DNA of 64,000 bases from Anoxybacter fermentans (lineage in GTDB: Bacteria > Bacillota > Halanaerobiia > DY22613), in assembly GCF_003991135.1 (NCBI RefSeq), contig NZ_CP016379.1, positions 558,001 to 622,000 on the forward strand, given 5' to 3'. The notes beneath the pieces were generated by a model. That model searched no databases. It was not told the origin of the DNA and saw only the letters and a program-made list of their open reading frames with translations. The position numbers were made by a program, and so were the translations under genes. This document shows positions 29,272-39,066 of the stretch, piece after piece (within the stretch, counting starts at the first letter, position 1; each line of letters begins with the position of its first letter).

Positions 29272-30456
29272 ATGAAGTTAAAAGTAGAAAAAGAAATAAT
29301 AAAATTGAGTTTGATGAGTTTCTTTTTAAATTTATTTTTCCTTGGCCCGGTTATTGTATTTTTTTTTCAACAGAGAGGCTTAGATTATTTTCAAATACTT
29401 TCATTAGAATCTATTTTAGTGCTATTTATTTTTTTGTTTGAAGTTCCTACAGGTATTTTTGCAGATAAGTTTGGTAGAAAAAAATCCATTATTTTAGGAG
29501 CATTTATAAATGTGACAAATATAGTAATTTTTCTTTTTGCAAATAGTTTTGTACATTTTGCCCTTGCCTATGCGCTGAGCGGTATATCAATTGCTTTCTT
29601 TTCTGGAACCATTGAGGCATTAATTTATGATTATTTGAAGCAAAAAAATAAAAAACATTTGATGAAACAGGCTATGGGTACTTATGGAGCTATTACTACT
29701 ATGGCTTCTGTGATAGCTCCTGTTATAGGTAGTTATCTGGCAAAAGATTTGCTTCCATCTCAATTTACTCTTTTACTCTATCTTACTTTAGGAATGATAT
29801 TGATTGGTTTTGTTATTTCATTGTTAATTGAGGATAGTAGAAAAAAAGATGTTGTAGGAGAAAATCCATTCATTATGTTAAAAGAGGGGATAGAATTATT
29901 ATGGCAAAACAAGTCACTCCTCCGCATAGTTTTATTAAATGTATTTTCAAGTCCTTTTATATTCACCATTATGTATCTGGTTCAGCCATATTTTAAAATG
30001 TCGGATGTTAATGTGGCTTTTTTTGGAACAATAACATCAGTTGCACTTCTATTGTCGGCATTTGCCCAGAAATATGCCTATAAAATAGAAAAAATATTTG
30101 GGATAAAAAGAGGAGTTTTTCTGGTTACATTTTTACCTGGAGTTTTGTATTTATTTATGTCTTTTGTTTTTCATCCCATCTGGTCTGTAGTTTTATTTAT
30201 ATTTTTAAGAGCAATAATTGAGATTAGATACCCAATTTTTTCTGATTATAAAAATATTCATATTCCGGAAAAGATTAGGGCTACAGTACTTTCCCTTATA
30301 TCACAGTTGAGCAGTTTTTATTTAATGATAATGCGGTTGATAATTGGGAAATTATCTGAATATAATCTCAGCTATTCCTTTATATTTATGGGTCTTGTGG
30401 TGATGGCTGCTTCTATTTACTTTAGAATTGGAGAAGATCATGTTGAATGTAAATAG
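29272..30456 (+). CDS. Major facilitator superfamily transporter
   Basis: A 394-residue protein with about 12 hydrophobic segments. The MFS loop 2-3 motif is FEVPTGIFADKFGRKKSIILGAF, and the halves are joined by a charged loop near residue 185. It is a single-gene insertion between mgtC and polC, more AT-rich than both neighbours, and may have been acquired. The substrate is unknown; drug efflux is one possibility. The ATG at 29272 has AAAGGAGTG nine bases upstream; an ATG at 29251 overlaps that site. Confidence 0.85.
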   Translation: MKLKVEKEIIKLSLMSFFLNLFFLGPVIVFFFQQRGLDYFQILSLESILVLFIFLFEVPTGIFADKFGRKKSIILGAFINVTNIVIFLFANSFVHFALAYALSGISIAFFSGTIEALIYDYLKQKNKKHLMKQAMGTYGAITTMASVIAPVIGSYLAKDLLPSQFTLLLYLTLGMILIGFVISLLIEDSRKKDVVGENPFIMLKEGIELLWQNKSLLRIVLLNVFSSPFIFTIMYLVQPYFKMSDVNVAFFGTITSVALLLSAFAQKYAYKIEKIFGIKRGVFLVTFLPGVLYLFMSFVFHPIWSVVLFIFLRAIIEIRYPIFSDYKNIHIPEKIRATVLSLISQLSSFYLMIMRLIIGKLSEYNLSYSFIFMGLVVMAASIYFRIGEDHVECK

Positions 30457-30479
30457 GCTGTCAGGAAGGGGTCATTGAG

Positions 30480-33400
30480 ATGGCAAAGGTTGTAATTAGT
30501 CCAGATAAAAAGAACATATTTTTAGATGAATTTATTGAAAGATTAGCCGAAAACCTTCCGACTGATAAGATAAGTAATTCTAATATATTAAATAAGTTTT
30601 CTATTCATTCAATAAATATCTATATTCGTGAAAAGCGAATGGAAATTTTTGTTGAATGTCCAGAAGGTTTTGAGATAGAGCAGGTGCAAAACTGTTTTAT
30701 TCAATTGTTACATGAATTCATTCCTCAACTTGAATGTATTGATTGTAAATGGAAAGAGAAGCGGCGGGTAGAAAGTCTTAAGGAAGGGTTTAAAGAAGCA
30801 TGGCCGGATTTACTCCATAAACTACAGGAGTATTTACCTACCAGTAATGGGTGGTTAGAGCGGGCCAAATGGAAGGTTCAAGGCCAGACGTTGGAGATAT
30901 TAATTGAAAGTACCTTCGGCTTAAATCAATTAAAGAATAAACGCTGTGATGAATATATCCGTAGCTATGTTAGAGATGAACTGGGCTTTGATGTTGAAGT
31001 AAAGTTGGGCGTTTATGAAGTGGAATTAGCTCCACCTCCACCACCTAAATTTATTCCCCCCAGTGAAGTTCCACCACCATCTTTTCTAAGTGATTTTGGA
31101 AATGGAGAAATAAAAAATAATAATGGCGGTAGTAAAAGTAGGCGACATCAATCTAAACCGGAAGAAGGGGCTCTTTTAGGAAAAAAAATTAGTGATAATG
31201 AAAAGGTTACACCATTAAAAGAGATTACTGATGAAGAGCGTTCCATAGTTGTAGAGGGAAAAGTTTTTAAAGTAGAAGAGCGTGAGTTAAAGAGTGGTAG
31301 GAAGATTATTAGTTTCAATATTACCGATTATACTGACTCTATTACTGGAAAAATTTTTGTTGATGCTGATAATGAATTGGGGTCTCAGATTAAAAAAGGA
31401 GTCTGGCTTAGATGTCGAGGTAAAGTTCAAATTGATAAATTTTCCCAAGAACTAACACTATGGCCAGATGATATGATGGAGATTGACCGCAAGGATGGTA
31501 GACAGGATGATGCCCCCAAAAAGCGGGTAGAGCTTCATGCTCATACAAAAATGAGTGCCATGGATTCAGTAGCAGATGTAAGTGATCTGGTGAATACTGC
31601 TATAAGTTGGGGCCATAAAGCTATTGCAATAACTGATCACGGTGTGGTTCAGGCTTTTCCGGAAGCTTTTAATGCAGCAAAAGGGAAGATTAAGATAATT
31701 TATGGTGTTGAGGCATATTTTATGAATGATGGAGAAGCCATTGTTTTAAATGCTACTGATAAACCTTTAGACCAGATTGAATGGGTAGTTTTTGATGTGG
31801 AGACTACTGGGTTTAACCCAACAGAGGAGGAGATAATTGAGATTGGTGCAGTGAAGATTAAAGATGGGAAAATTATAGACCGGTTTTCTACCTTTGTTAA
31901 TCCCGGTCGGTCTATTCCAGCTAGAATTACCGAACTTACAGGAATTGATGATAATATGGTAGCCGGTGCACCTACAATTGCAGAGATTATGCCCGATTTT
32001 ATTGAATTCTTTAAAGATTCGGTTCTGGTAGCACATAACGCAATGTTTGATTATCGATTCCTTACAGCCGCATTAGAGAAGACGGGGTATAGTAAATTGA
32101 TTTCAAATATTACCATTCTAGATACTCTCAATCTTTCCCGGGCCCTGCTCCCGGACTTGAAAAAACATAGATTAAATAGTTTAGCTGAGTATTTTGAGGT
32201 AAATTTAGAGAATCATCACAGGGCCTGTGATGATGCGGAAGCTACCGGTGAAATTTTCTTAAAGTTACTGGAAATGTTAAACAAAGATATTACCACTCTC
32301 AACGAAGTGAACAATCTAAGTAAAGAGATTGACTGGAAACGGCTCAAGACATACCATCTTTGCATTCTGGTCAAAAATAGCACCGGGCTTAAAAATCTCT
32401 ATAAGTTAATATCTAAATCCCATTTGGACTACTTTTATCGTCATCCGCGAATTCCCAGAAGCCTCTTACAAAAATATCGTGATGGTTTACTCATAGGTTC
32501 AGCCTGTGAAGCAGGATATCTTTATCGGAGGGCTTTGCAGGGTGCTTCAGATGAGGAATTAAAGGAGATTATTCGCTTTTATGATTATATTGAACTCCAG
32601 CCTTTGGGTAACAACTCCTTTTTAGTTGACCAGGGTCAGGTTGGTTCTTTAGAAGAATTGAAGGAGCTTAATAAACGAATTTATCAACTGGCAAAGGAAG
32701 AGGGTAGACCAGTTATTGCGGCAGGAGATGTTCATTTTATAGAACCGCGTGATGCCATTTTTAGAGAGATTCTTATGACTGCTCAGGGGTTTGAGGATGC
32801 TGAAAACCAGGCCCCGCTTTATTTGAGAACTACAGAAGAGATGTTAGAAGAGTTCTCGTATTTTGGTGAAAATATTGCCCGGGAAATAGTCATTGAAAAT
32901 ACCAATTTAATTGCTGATATGATCGAAGATATCCGGCCTGTTCCCGAAGGAGTCTATCCACCCAAAATCCCAGGTGCTGATAAAGAAATTCGTGAAATGA
33001 CTTATAAAAGGGCTCGTGAGATTTATGGTGAAGAGTTACCGGAAATTATCGAAAAACGTCTGGAAAAAGAGTTGAAAGCTATTATTGATAATGGGTATGC
33101 GGTTAATTATCTCATTGCACATAAATTAGTTAAAAAATCATTGGATGATGGTTATCTGGTGGGTTCCCGGGGTTCGGTTGGTTCTTCACTGGTGGCTACC
33201 ATGTGTGGAATTACTGAAGTTAACCCCATGCCCCCACATTATATTTGTGAGAAATGTAAATACTCTGAGTTTATAACTGATGGTTCTGTTGGTTCCGGGC
33301 CAGATTTACCAGATAAAGATTGCCCTAATTGTGGACAAAAATTGATAAAAGAGGGCCATGATATTCCCTTTGAGGTTTTTATGGGTTTTAAAGGCGATAA

Positions 33401-34838
33401 AGTACCTGATATAGACCTTAACTTCTCAGGAGAGTATCAGTCCGTTGTTCATAAGTACACCGAAGAACTCTTTGGACGGGATTATGTTTTCCGGGCCGGA
33501 ACCATTTCTACTGTGGCAGAACGGACAGCTTACGGTTTTGTTAAAAACTATCTGGAAGAAAAGGGAATAACAGCACGGAGTGCCGAAATTGAGCGTCTGG
33601 TTAAAGGGTGTGCTGGGGTTCGACGAACGACCGGACAGCATCCCGGAGGTCTTATGATTGTTCCCAATGATAAGGAAATATATGATTTTTGTCCAATTCA
33701 GCATCCTGCAAATGACGTAACATCTGATGTTATAACGACCCATTTTGATTATCATTCTATTCATGATAATCTGCTGAAGCTGGATATTCTGGGCCACGAT
33801 GATCCGACAACAATCAGGATGCTGCAGGATTTGACGGGAATTGATCCACGGAAGATTCCACTGGATGATTTGAAGACAATGAAAATCTTCTCATCAACTG
33901 AACCCCTTGGTCTTACTCCAGAACAGTTGGGAACAACGGTGGGAACTTTTGGTATTCCAGAGTTTGGTACTCAATTTGTCCGGGGAATGCTGGAGGAAAC
34001 AAGGCCGACAACCTTTGCCGAATTAGTACGGATTTCAGGTCTTTCTCACGGAACAGATGTCTGGTTAAATAATGCCCAGGATCTGGTGCGAAGCGGAACG
34101 GCTCAGTTGGCTGAAGTAATTTCTGTCCGGGATGATATAATGAATTATCTGATACTAAAAGGTGTGGATAATGATAAAGCTTTTAAAATTATGGAGAAAG
34201 TAAGAAAAGGAAAAGGATTAACTGAAGAGGAAGAAGCATTAATGCGAGAACATGATGTTCCTGAGTGGTATATCGAATCGTGTAAAAAGATTAAATACAT
34301 GTTCCCGAAAGCTCATGCTGCTGCTTATGTGATGATGGCTTTCAGGATTGCATATTTTAAAGTTCATTACCCTCTGGAATTTTATGCTACCTATTTTACC
34401 ATCAAAGCGGATGATTTTGATGCCCAGTTGGTTTCTAAGGGGCAGGACTATGTACGAAAAATGAAAGAAAAGCTTGAAGCAAAGGGTAGTGATGCTACAG
34501 CTAAAGAAAAAGGGATTCTTACTGTGTTAGAAATTGTCCTGGAAGCGATGCTTAGAGGGATTGAGTTTGATAAGGTAGATCTTTATCGCTCTCATCCAAC
34601 TAAATTTTTAATCGATCCTGAGACGAAGAAGCTGATTCCGCCATTTGTCAGTTTACAGGGATTGGGCGAGAGTGCAGCTAGAAGTATTGCTGCCAGTCGT
34701 GAAGAAGGAGAGTTTAAATCTATAGAGGATTTAGCAACCCGGGCCAGGCTGTCTAAAACTGTAATTGAGGTATTGAAGGAACATGGAACATTGGATGGCT
34801 TGCCTGAGAAAAATCAATTGTCCCTCTTTGGTTTTTGA
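30480..34838 (+). CDS. polC: DNA polymerase III alpha subunit PolC (Gram-positive type)
   Basis: A 1452-residue replicative polymerase with built-in proofreading. In order: an N-terminal domain (about 1-190), a proline-rich linker, an OB fold (VVEGKVFKVEERELKSGRKIISFNITDYT), and a PHP domain (VELHAHTKMSAMDSVADVSDLV). The DEDD exonuclease is inserted there (WVVFDVETTGFNPTEEEIIEIGAV through HHRACDDAEATGEIFLKLL). The polymerase core has the zinc-binding ICEKCKYSEFI...CPNCGQKL and PDIDLNFSGEYQ. The C-terminus ends in QLSLFGF, a likely beta-clamp binding peptide. AAGGGG precedes the ATG. Confidence 0.98.
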   Translation: MAKVVISPDKKNIFLDEFIERLAENLPTDKISNSNILNKFSIHSINIYIREKRMEIFVECPEGFEIEQVQNCFIQLLHEFIPQLECIDCKWKEKRRVESLKEGFKEAWPDLLHKLQEYLPTSNGWLERAKWKVQGQTLEILIESTFGLNQLKNKRCDEYIRSYVRDELGFDVEVKLGVYEVELAPPPPPKFIPPSEVPPPSFLSDFGNGEIKNNNGGSKSRRHQSKPEEGALLGKKISDNEKVTPLKEITDEERSIVVEGKVFKVEERELKSGRKIISFNITDYTDSITGKIFVDADNELGSQIKKGVWLRCRGKVQIDKFSQELTLWPDDMMEIDRKDGRQDDAPKKRVELHAHTKMSAMDSVADVSDLVNTAISWGHKAIAITDHGVVQAFPEAFNAAKGKIKIIYGVEAYFMNDGEAIVLNATDKPLDQIEWVVFDVETTGFNPTEEEIIEIGAVKIKDGKIIDRFSTFVNPGRSIPARITELTGIDDNMVAGAPTIAEIMPDFIEFFKDSVLVAHNAMFDYRFLTAALEKTGYSKLISNITILDTLNLSRALLPDLKKHRLNSLAEYFEVNLENHHRACDDAEATGEIFLKLLEMLNKDITTLNEVNNLSKEIDWKRLKTYHLCILVKNSTGLKNLYKLISKSHLDYFYRHPRIPRSLLQKYRDGLLIGSACEAGYLYRRALQGASDEELKEIIRFYDYIELQPLGNNSFLVDQGQVGSLEELKELNKRIYQLAKEEGRPVIAAGDVHFIEPRDAIFREILMTAQGFEDAENQAPLYLRTTEEMLEEFSYFGENIAREIVIENTNLIADMIEDIRPVPEGVYPPKIPGADKEIREMTYKRAREIYGEELPEIIEKRLEKELKAIIDNGYAVNYLIAHKLVKKSLDDGYLVGSRGSVGSSLVATMCGITEVNPMPPHYICEKCKYSEFITDGSVGSGPDLPDKDCPNCGQKLIKEGHDIPFEVFMGFKGDKVPDIDLNFSGEYQSVVHKYTEELFGRDYVFRAGTISTVAERTAYGFVKNYLEEKGITARSAEIERLVKGCAGVRRTTGQHPGGLMIVPNDKEIYDFCPIQHPANDVTSDVITTHFDYHSIHDNLLKLDILGHDDPTTIRMLQDLTGIDPRKIPLDDLKTMKIFSSTEPLGLTPEQLGTTVGTFGIPEFGTQFVRGMLEETRPTTFAELVRISGLSHGTDVWLNNAQDLVRSGTAQLAEVISVRDDIMNYLILKGVDNDKAFKIMEKVRKGKGLTEEEEALMREHDVPEWYIESCKKIKYMFPKAHAAAYVMMAFRIAYFKVHYPLEFYATYFTIKADDFDAQLVSKGQDYVRKMKEKLEAKGSDATAKEKGILTVLEIVLEAMLRGIEFDKVDLYRSHPTKFLIDPETKKLIPPFVSLQGLGESAARSIAASREEGEFKSIEDLATRARLSKTVIEVLKEHGTLDGLPEKNQLSLFGF

Positions 34839-34886
34839 TTTTGGGGATAGTATAAAATTTTAGCAAGATTCAAAAAAAGTATAAAA

Positions 34887-35108
34887 GGTTAAACTGCAAA
34901 AAGCTAATTTTTCAATCCATGAGAAATTTTTCGAACCATCTAAAGCTCGATTTCCGCCGAATAAGGCTTCCTAATCAAAGGGCCCTCCTGGCCCTTGATT
35001 AGCTCATCACCTCCTGTGATGAGGCCTTATTTCGTCGGAAATTTCGCTAAGATGGTTTAGTGAAAAATTTCTCAAGAAGCGAAAAATTAGCTTTTTGCAG
35101 TATAATCA
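34887..35108 (+). repeat. Dispersed inverted-repeat element, copy 3 (long form, best preserved)
   Basis: A 222-bp palindrome after polC. The ends are aactgcaaaaagctaatttt and its complement. The outer arms contain gaaatttttcgaaccatctaaagctcgatttccg and, on the other side, the complement of gaaatttttcactaaaccatcttagcgaaattt. The central module has two hairpins in a row: GGGCC-ctcct-GGCCC extended by aatcaa/ttgatt, then CATCAC-ctcct-GTGATG, all inside aataagg/ccttatt. It directly abuts the decayed IS1380-type element. Confidence 0.9.
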
Positions 35109-35113
35109 TATTA

Positions 35114-36678
35114 CCTGAATCCGTGATGCTTTTTTAAACTATGTGTTCTCTGAACATTTTTTTAGACATCTATGAGACAAAACACAGCAATAAAGTAATT
35201 TGTTATATTACTATTTCATTAGTCTCAAAAAAAAGGAAATAAATACATTTCTTTCTAGAATAATCGAAAGATTCAAAAAAAGTTAATTTCTAACTTTATC
35301 TACTTGTTATATATCGACAATAAGATATATTCACATGATTTTATTACAAAAAGATAATTTTTCTCAATTTAATCGTGCGTAAGATATCTTTTGATAAATC
35401 TCCTTAAAAACTAAAAACCATGGACTATGACGCCCAAATGAAAGTTTATATTGTCGAGCATGGTAAACCAAACGACATGCTAAATAAATCAAATTATGAA
35501 TGACTGTTCTAATAGGTCTGCGTTGGGCTTTTTTACGTAAAGGAGTTTTCGTAAAACCAACCATCATTTGCCCTATTATACGCAATATATTATAAGCCAG
35601 TACATCAAGATGTAAAATCAAATTGTTGGTAGCAAATTTGCCACTCGGCAGTCTTTCCAGATCTAAATCTGTTTTTATCTCACTATGAAATTGCTCACTG
35701 GTACCATGTTTTTCATAAGGTTCGATAATAACTTCTGGCTCATCGGGTAGACTCGTCCAGTATGTATCTACTTTGATTTTGGGCATTAGTAAAGTTTGTC
35801 CGTCTGGTAGTATGGTTTCCTCTGTAACTTTATAAATAAGTCGAATTTGATGATTGGTTTCACCATTTTCTGTCTTTTCTTTAAACTCAATTTTCTGAGA
35901 ACCTAAATAAACTATTTTGCCTTCACGCTCTTTTATCATAGTTCCATTTTGTTTAGCAATGGCATACCATGTTTCAGGTTTTTCTCTACGCATGTTGCGT
36001 TTTATGATAAAGTCAGCTTTAGTTTCAGGGTTTAAACAAATCTTTCTATTTTCAATGCTGTCATAGCCCGAATCCATGCGGATCAGCAGAGGTAGTGAAG
36101 TAATTTTTTTAGCATAGCGAATAGCATTAGCCAGGAATTCAGCAATACCATTTTGAGAGTGATCCTTAAGATATAGGAGTAATTGGCGCTTTAACCTTTT
36201 TTATCAAATGGACTGCCTCTTCTAAAATAATTTTATTCCATTGTGGATGGCGTCCAACCGTATCAAGACGTTGACGTAATGTAGGACTGGAAGGTACTTG
36301 TTTTAAACCCAATAATATTGCAAAAAAATCATCTTCACGAAACTGTTCAATACAATCAAAATCATTTTTTCCCTGACACAAAAGTCCGATATGAGCTGCT
36401 ACAACATCACCGTTAGAAATTGAGGGTGTGGAAACCCCTTTTAGCCTTGTTAAATTGAGACGTTTTTTTAAGGGTACGAGATTCAGCAGTTCTCCAACTA
36501 ATGCTAAACCTGAATGACTGGAAATAAGTTCGTTGGATTGTTCAAGAATGAATTTCATTGACTTATTTGCACTTTCCGGGTGAAAATTAATAATCCGAAA
36601 TAAATGTATTTTCCTCTATAATACTTCTATTTTTACCTAGTTTCTTCCTTTTCTAATTTTAAAAATCACGGATTCAGG
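35114..36678 (-). mobile_element. Decayed IS1380-type insertion sequence
   Basis: CCTGAATCCGTGAT (35114-35127) is matched exactly by its complement at 36665-36678, framing 1565 bp. The transposase within is broken. About 235 bp of AT-rich DNA lies between the left end and the transposase stop, and about 105 bp between its start and the right end. The left terminus begins six bases after repeat copy 3. No clear target duplication was found. Confidence 0.8.
35364..36558 (-). pseudogene. IS1380-family transposase, internal deletion and frameshift
   Basis: The N-terminal part (36558-36166) reads through DFDCIEQFREDDFFAILLGLKQVPSSPTLRQRLDTVG and stops after KVKAPITPIS. A different frame continues at once with YLKDHSQNGIAEFLANAIRYAKKITSLPLLIRMDSGYDSIENR and runs to the normal end at 35364. 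IS1380 transposases usually have about 40-50 residues between these parts, including a catalytic aspartate region. So a deletion that also changed frame is the simplest reading. The gene cannot give an active transposase. Confidence 0.85.
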
Positions 36679-36977
36679 TCAATTAAAAAATTATCTTTTA
36701 TAACAAAAATTATTTAACAATAAAATAATTTTAAAAAACGAGAATGATAATCAGCCCTACATGTCGAAATAAAAATAAGAAAATTAAAACATAATTCAAT
36801 ATAGATAGGAGTTATCGATAATATTTAGAAAAAAATTATGAATATCTAAAGGGTCAATTATTAAATCATTATAAATCCTATGAATTCTAGACTAGCCATA
36901 ATGGAGTTAGGTTGTTGTTCATCGGGTTAAGCTTGGTAATTTTGATAAATATAAAATAGGGGAAGGAGGTGACAAGC
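36679..36977. other. AT-rich gap upstream of the precursor-like gene
   Basis: About 300 bp with no coding frame. It must hold the promoter for the small gene at 36978, but I could not find a -35/-10 pair good enough to report. The sequence gagaatgataatca near 36740 resembles one half of a Fur site and is not strong evidence. Confidence 0.5.
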
Positions 36978-37085
36978 ATGAAGGTATTGGTTCCAGCTAA
37001 TAAGACAGAAAGTGGTATTATAGCAGTTCATGCACTCTGTGGACCTTGTTCGCATCTTGGTGGATGTAGAACAATTGCAGGATAA
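36978..37085 (+). CDS. Candidate RiPP precursor peptide with C-x2-C-x5-C core
   Basis: This 35-codon gene has a perfect GAAGGAGGTGA ribosome site ending six bases before the ATG, stronger than almost any other in the window. The product has a short, moderately polar N-terminus (about 20 residues) and a core ending ALCGPCSHLGGCRTIAG, with cysteines at 21, 24 and 30. Subtilosin A, a sactipeptide, has the same C-x2-C-x5-C spacing, also with S after the second cysteine. A radical SAM/SPASM maturase and two ABC half-transporters lie downstream on the same strand. Only five residues follow the last cysteine, so the thioether acceptors would differ from those of subtilosin. That it is a precursor is inference; that it is a well-translated small gene is well supported. 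Confidence 0.72.
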   Translation: MKVLVPANKTESGIIAVHALCGPCSHLGGCRTIAG

Positions 37086-37102
37086 TAAAGTAAAATGAGA
37101 TT

Positions 37103-37144
37103 GGAGAAAAGTAAGTGGTGCTTTATAACCACTTACTTTTCTCC
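37103..37144 (+). terminator. Perfect 17-bp hairpin after the precursor-like gene
   Basis: GGAGAAAAGTAAGTGGT pairs without mismatch with ACCACTTACTTTTCTCC around an 8-base loop, starting 18 bases after the stop codon. No T-run follows, so it may act as an RNA-stabilising or partial-termination element rather than a classic terminator. The stem itself contains AAGTAAGTGG-type sequence but no gene. Confidence 0.7.
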
Positions 37145-37549
37145 TCGCAATTATAGAAACTTTCAAAATAGAGAATATAGGAAAATATTGTATTCAAGCG
37201 ATGAAAGGCGAATAATTAGATTCTCTGGTTTTGAAAAGCTTTATTATGATGAGAAATTAATTAGTAGCATCAAATAAAATATGAAGTTTCTTAGAAAATG
37301 GAAGTTGGTAATAGTTTAAAACCATTCTATCAGTTAGAGTACAAAATATTGTATTTCGAGTCAAGTAATAATTCACCATTTAATAAAAATATGGAAATTA
37401 AAGTTTATAATAAGTTTTGTTATTAATTATACTTTTTTAAAACCAACCAGGGTTAAAGAGTTTTGTTGTGCTACTCTGATTTTTTGCATTTATCTGTAAT
37501 GCTTATTGAATCTTGGATCTTGTTCAATAGTCCATCTAGTAACTTATGC
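37145..37549. other. AT-rich stretch with no supported gene
   Basis: About 400 bp between the hairpin and the second decayed IS. A 60-codon frame (37095-37277) crosses the hairpin and has no ribosome site or recognisable relatives, so it is not called. The left end of the IS should lie here, but no terminal repeat could be matched. Confidence 0.5.
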
Positions 37550-38879
37550 TCAGTTTTCAATTATTCGACCAGTGGAGTCTGTAATCTGCAAAGGTGGTTT
37601 ACCGCCAAATGAATCATGGGGTTTTAAGTAGTTGAAATACAACTGATACAGTATTGCATGAGAGATAGCACCTTCGAAAGAACTGAAGCTTTTATGTCGT
37701 TTGTAATATGATTTATAAGTTCCAAAGAAGCGTTCTACTATGTTTTTGTAAGGCCGATAAACTTCATTGCTGTAATCGACTATTCCATAGGGAAAAAGCC
37801 CTTTAATCTGGTGGTGATCGATATTTGCATTTAGAAATACTTTAGCAGCATGTACAGCAACTTCATAGATTAGAGCTTTATAGGTCACTAGAGTGAATTT
37901 TTTACCATCGTATTGTTCGATGACCCTTTGTAGAATTGTAAGGGCAGCTTTAGCATCACGATGTTTAGAAAGATGCTGAATGATGACAAAACCATGTTTA
38001 CCATCGATGGCTGTAAATAAGCAGTGCCATTTGCCTTTAATTTTGACATAGATTTCATCGATAGCGACAATATCAGATAAAGGTAAAGGTAGTTTTGGAA
38101 TCAAGGGTGCCAATTTAGCAGCTAATGAAACTGTCCATTTTTGAATGATCTCTTTTGATAGAGAAACTTGCCAGGTTAGTTTGATAGCCTGTACAGTTTG
38201 TTGTAAAGAGAGACCTAATCCGATGTAGAAATCAATAGCTTTAGAGATTAAAAAGTTCCGTAATGGCTGTTAGCCAGGTTAACTGGTGTTTTTTGTGGAG
38301 ATGAGATTTCTAACTCATTTGGATCAAAATCAAAAGCACGATAACGATATCTTTTACGTTGATTAACCCATTTAGGGCAGTTATCGTTTTTACATTTGTA
38401 TTTGGTGTAATGTTTTCTATGTTTTTCTTTAGAGAGGGCATAACCACAAAATAGGCAATAGTATGTAGGATGTGTTTTAGGTTGATGAGGCTTTTTTGGA
38501 GCCCATTGATATTTACAGACTTTACACTGAAGTTTTTGATATCCATCCCGATCACGTCCAAAGAGTCTGAGATAGTCTTCAGAGGGGCTCCACAGTGTGG
38601 GCATTCATCGACATCAATATTTAAAGATTTAATTCTGCGTACAGGTTTGATTGGTTGTCCATTTTTTTCAGCTTCAGCGAGTAATGTTTGATAATCTTTG
38701 TAAACAGGTTTTACAAGAGGTAAAGGATTATCTAGGCTGTTTAATTTAGAGTAGTTATCATCAATCTGTTTAGATGGTGTAAAATCAATACGGAAATATT
38801 GTGAGAGAACTAAAAAGAGATGAAGAAGAAAATTTAATAAAGAATTTAAGAGGATATTGAGTAGTGGTTGACGAATCAT
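37550..38879 (-). pseudogene. DDE transposase with zinc-ribbon N-terminus, broken by frameshifts
   Basis: Three minus-strand frames make up one transposase. The first (from 38879) ends its sensible part at DVDECPHCGAP. The second picks up with SEDYLRLFGRDRDGYQKLQCKVCKYQW and further zinc knuckles, and stops at SHYGTF near 38248. The third starts with LISKAIDFYIGLGLSLQQTV and runs through DIVAIDEIYVKIKGKWHCLFTAIDGKHG to VERFFGTYKSYYKRHKSF. Where the second catalytic aspartate is expected the frame reads LVTYKALIYEV, so it seems lost as well. At least two one-base shifts are needed. The IS family was not identified with certainty. Confidence 0.82.
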
Positions 38880-38886
38880 AACTTAC

Positions 38887-38959
38887 GAATCCCTCCATTC
38901 TGGGTGTAGTGAGTTTTGGTTTGGTCAACTACTACCTACTACTCCAGGGGGAGGGATTC
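38887..38959. repeat. Inverted repeat at the right end of the second decayed IS
   Basis: GAATCCCTCC (38887-38896) pairs perfectly with GGAGGGATTC (38950-38959), with further partial pairing inside. It probably marks the terminus or a subterminal structure of the element. Confidence 0.55.
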
Positions 38960-39066
38960 CTTCTTTTTTAGGAAAATCCCGACTCTACAAGGAAAAATCA
39001 AGCTTTTGCCCCTTGAAAAAGGGAGAAAATTTGACGGAACAGATTAATTTAGTGGAAGGAAAATAT

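Noticed and set aside
29178-29441. 87-codon frame overlapping the MFS gene start
   Set aside because: It is a shadow of the MFS transporter frame with no ribosome site or recognisable domain.
34955-35035. Short CRISPR-like repeats in the long elements
   Set aside because: The two hairpins are not direct repeats with spacers and no cas gene is near.
35364-36558. Programmed frameshift in the IS1380-type transposase
   Set aside because: The two parts do not just differ in frame; a block of about 40-50 residues usual for the family is absent, so this is decay.
36735-36755. Fur box before the precursor-like gene (gagaatgataatca)
   Set aside because: Only one half-site matches; the other half is missing and the area is AT-rich.
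37095-37277. 60-codon frame following the precursor-like gene
   Set aside because: It starts before and runs through the perfect 17-bp hairpin, has no ribosome site and resembles nothing I know.
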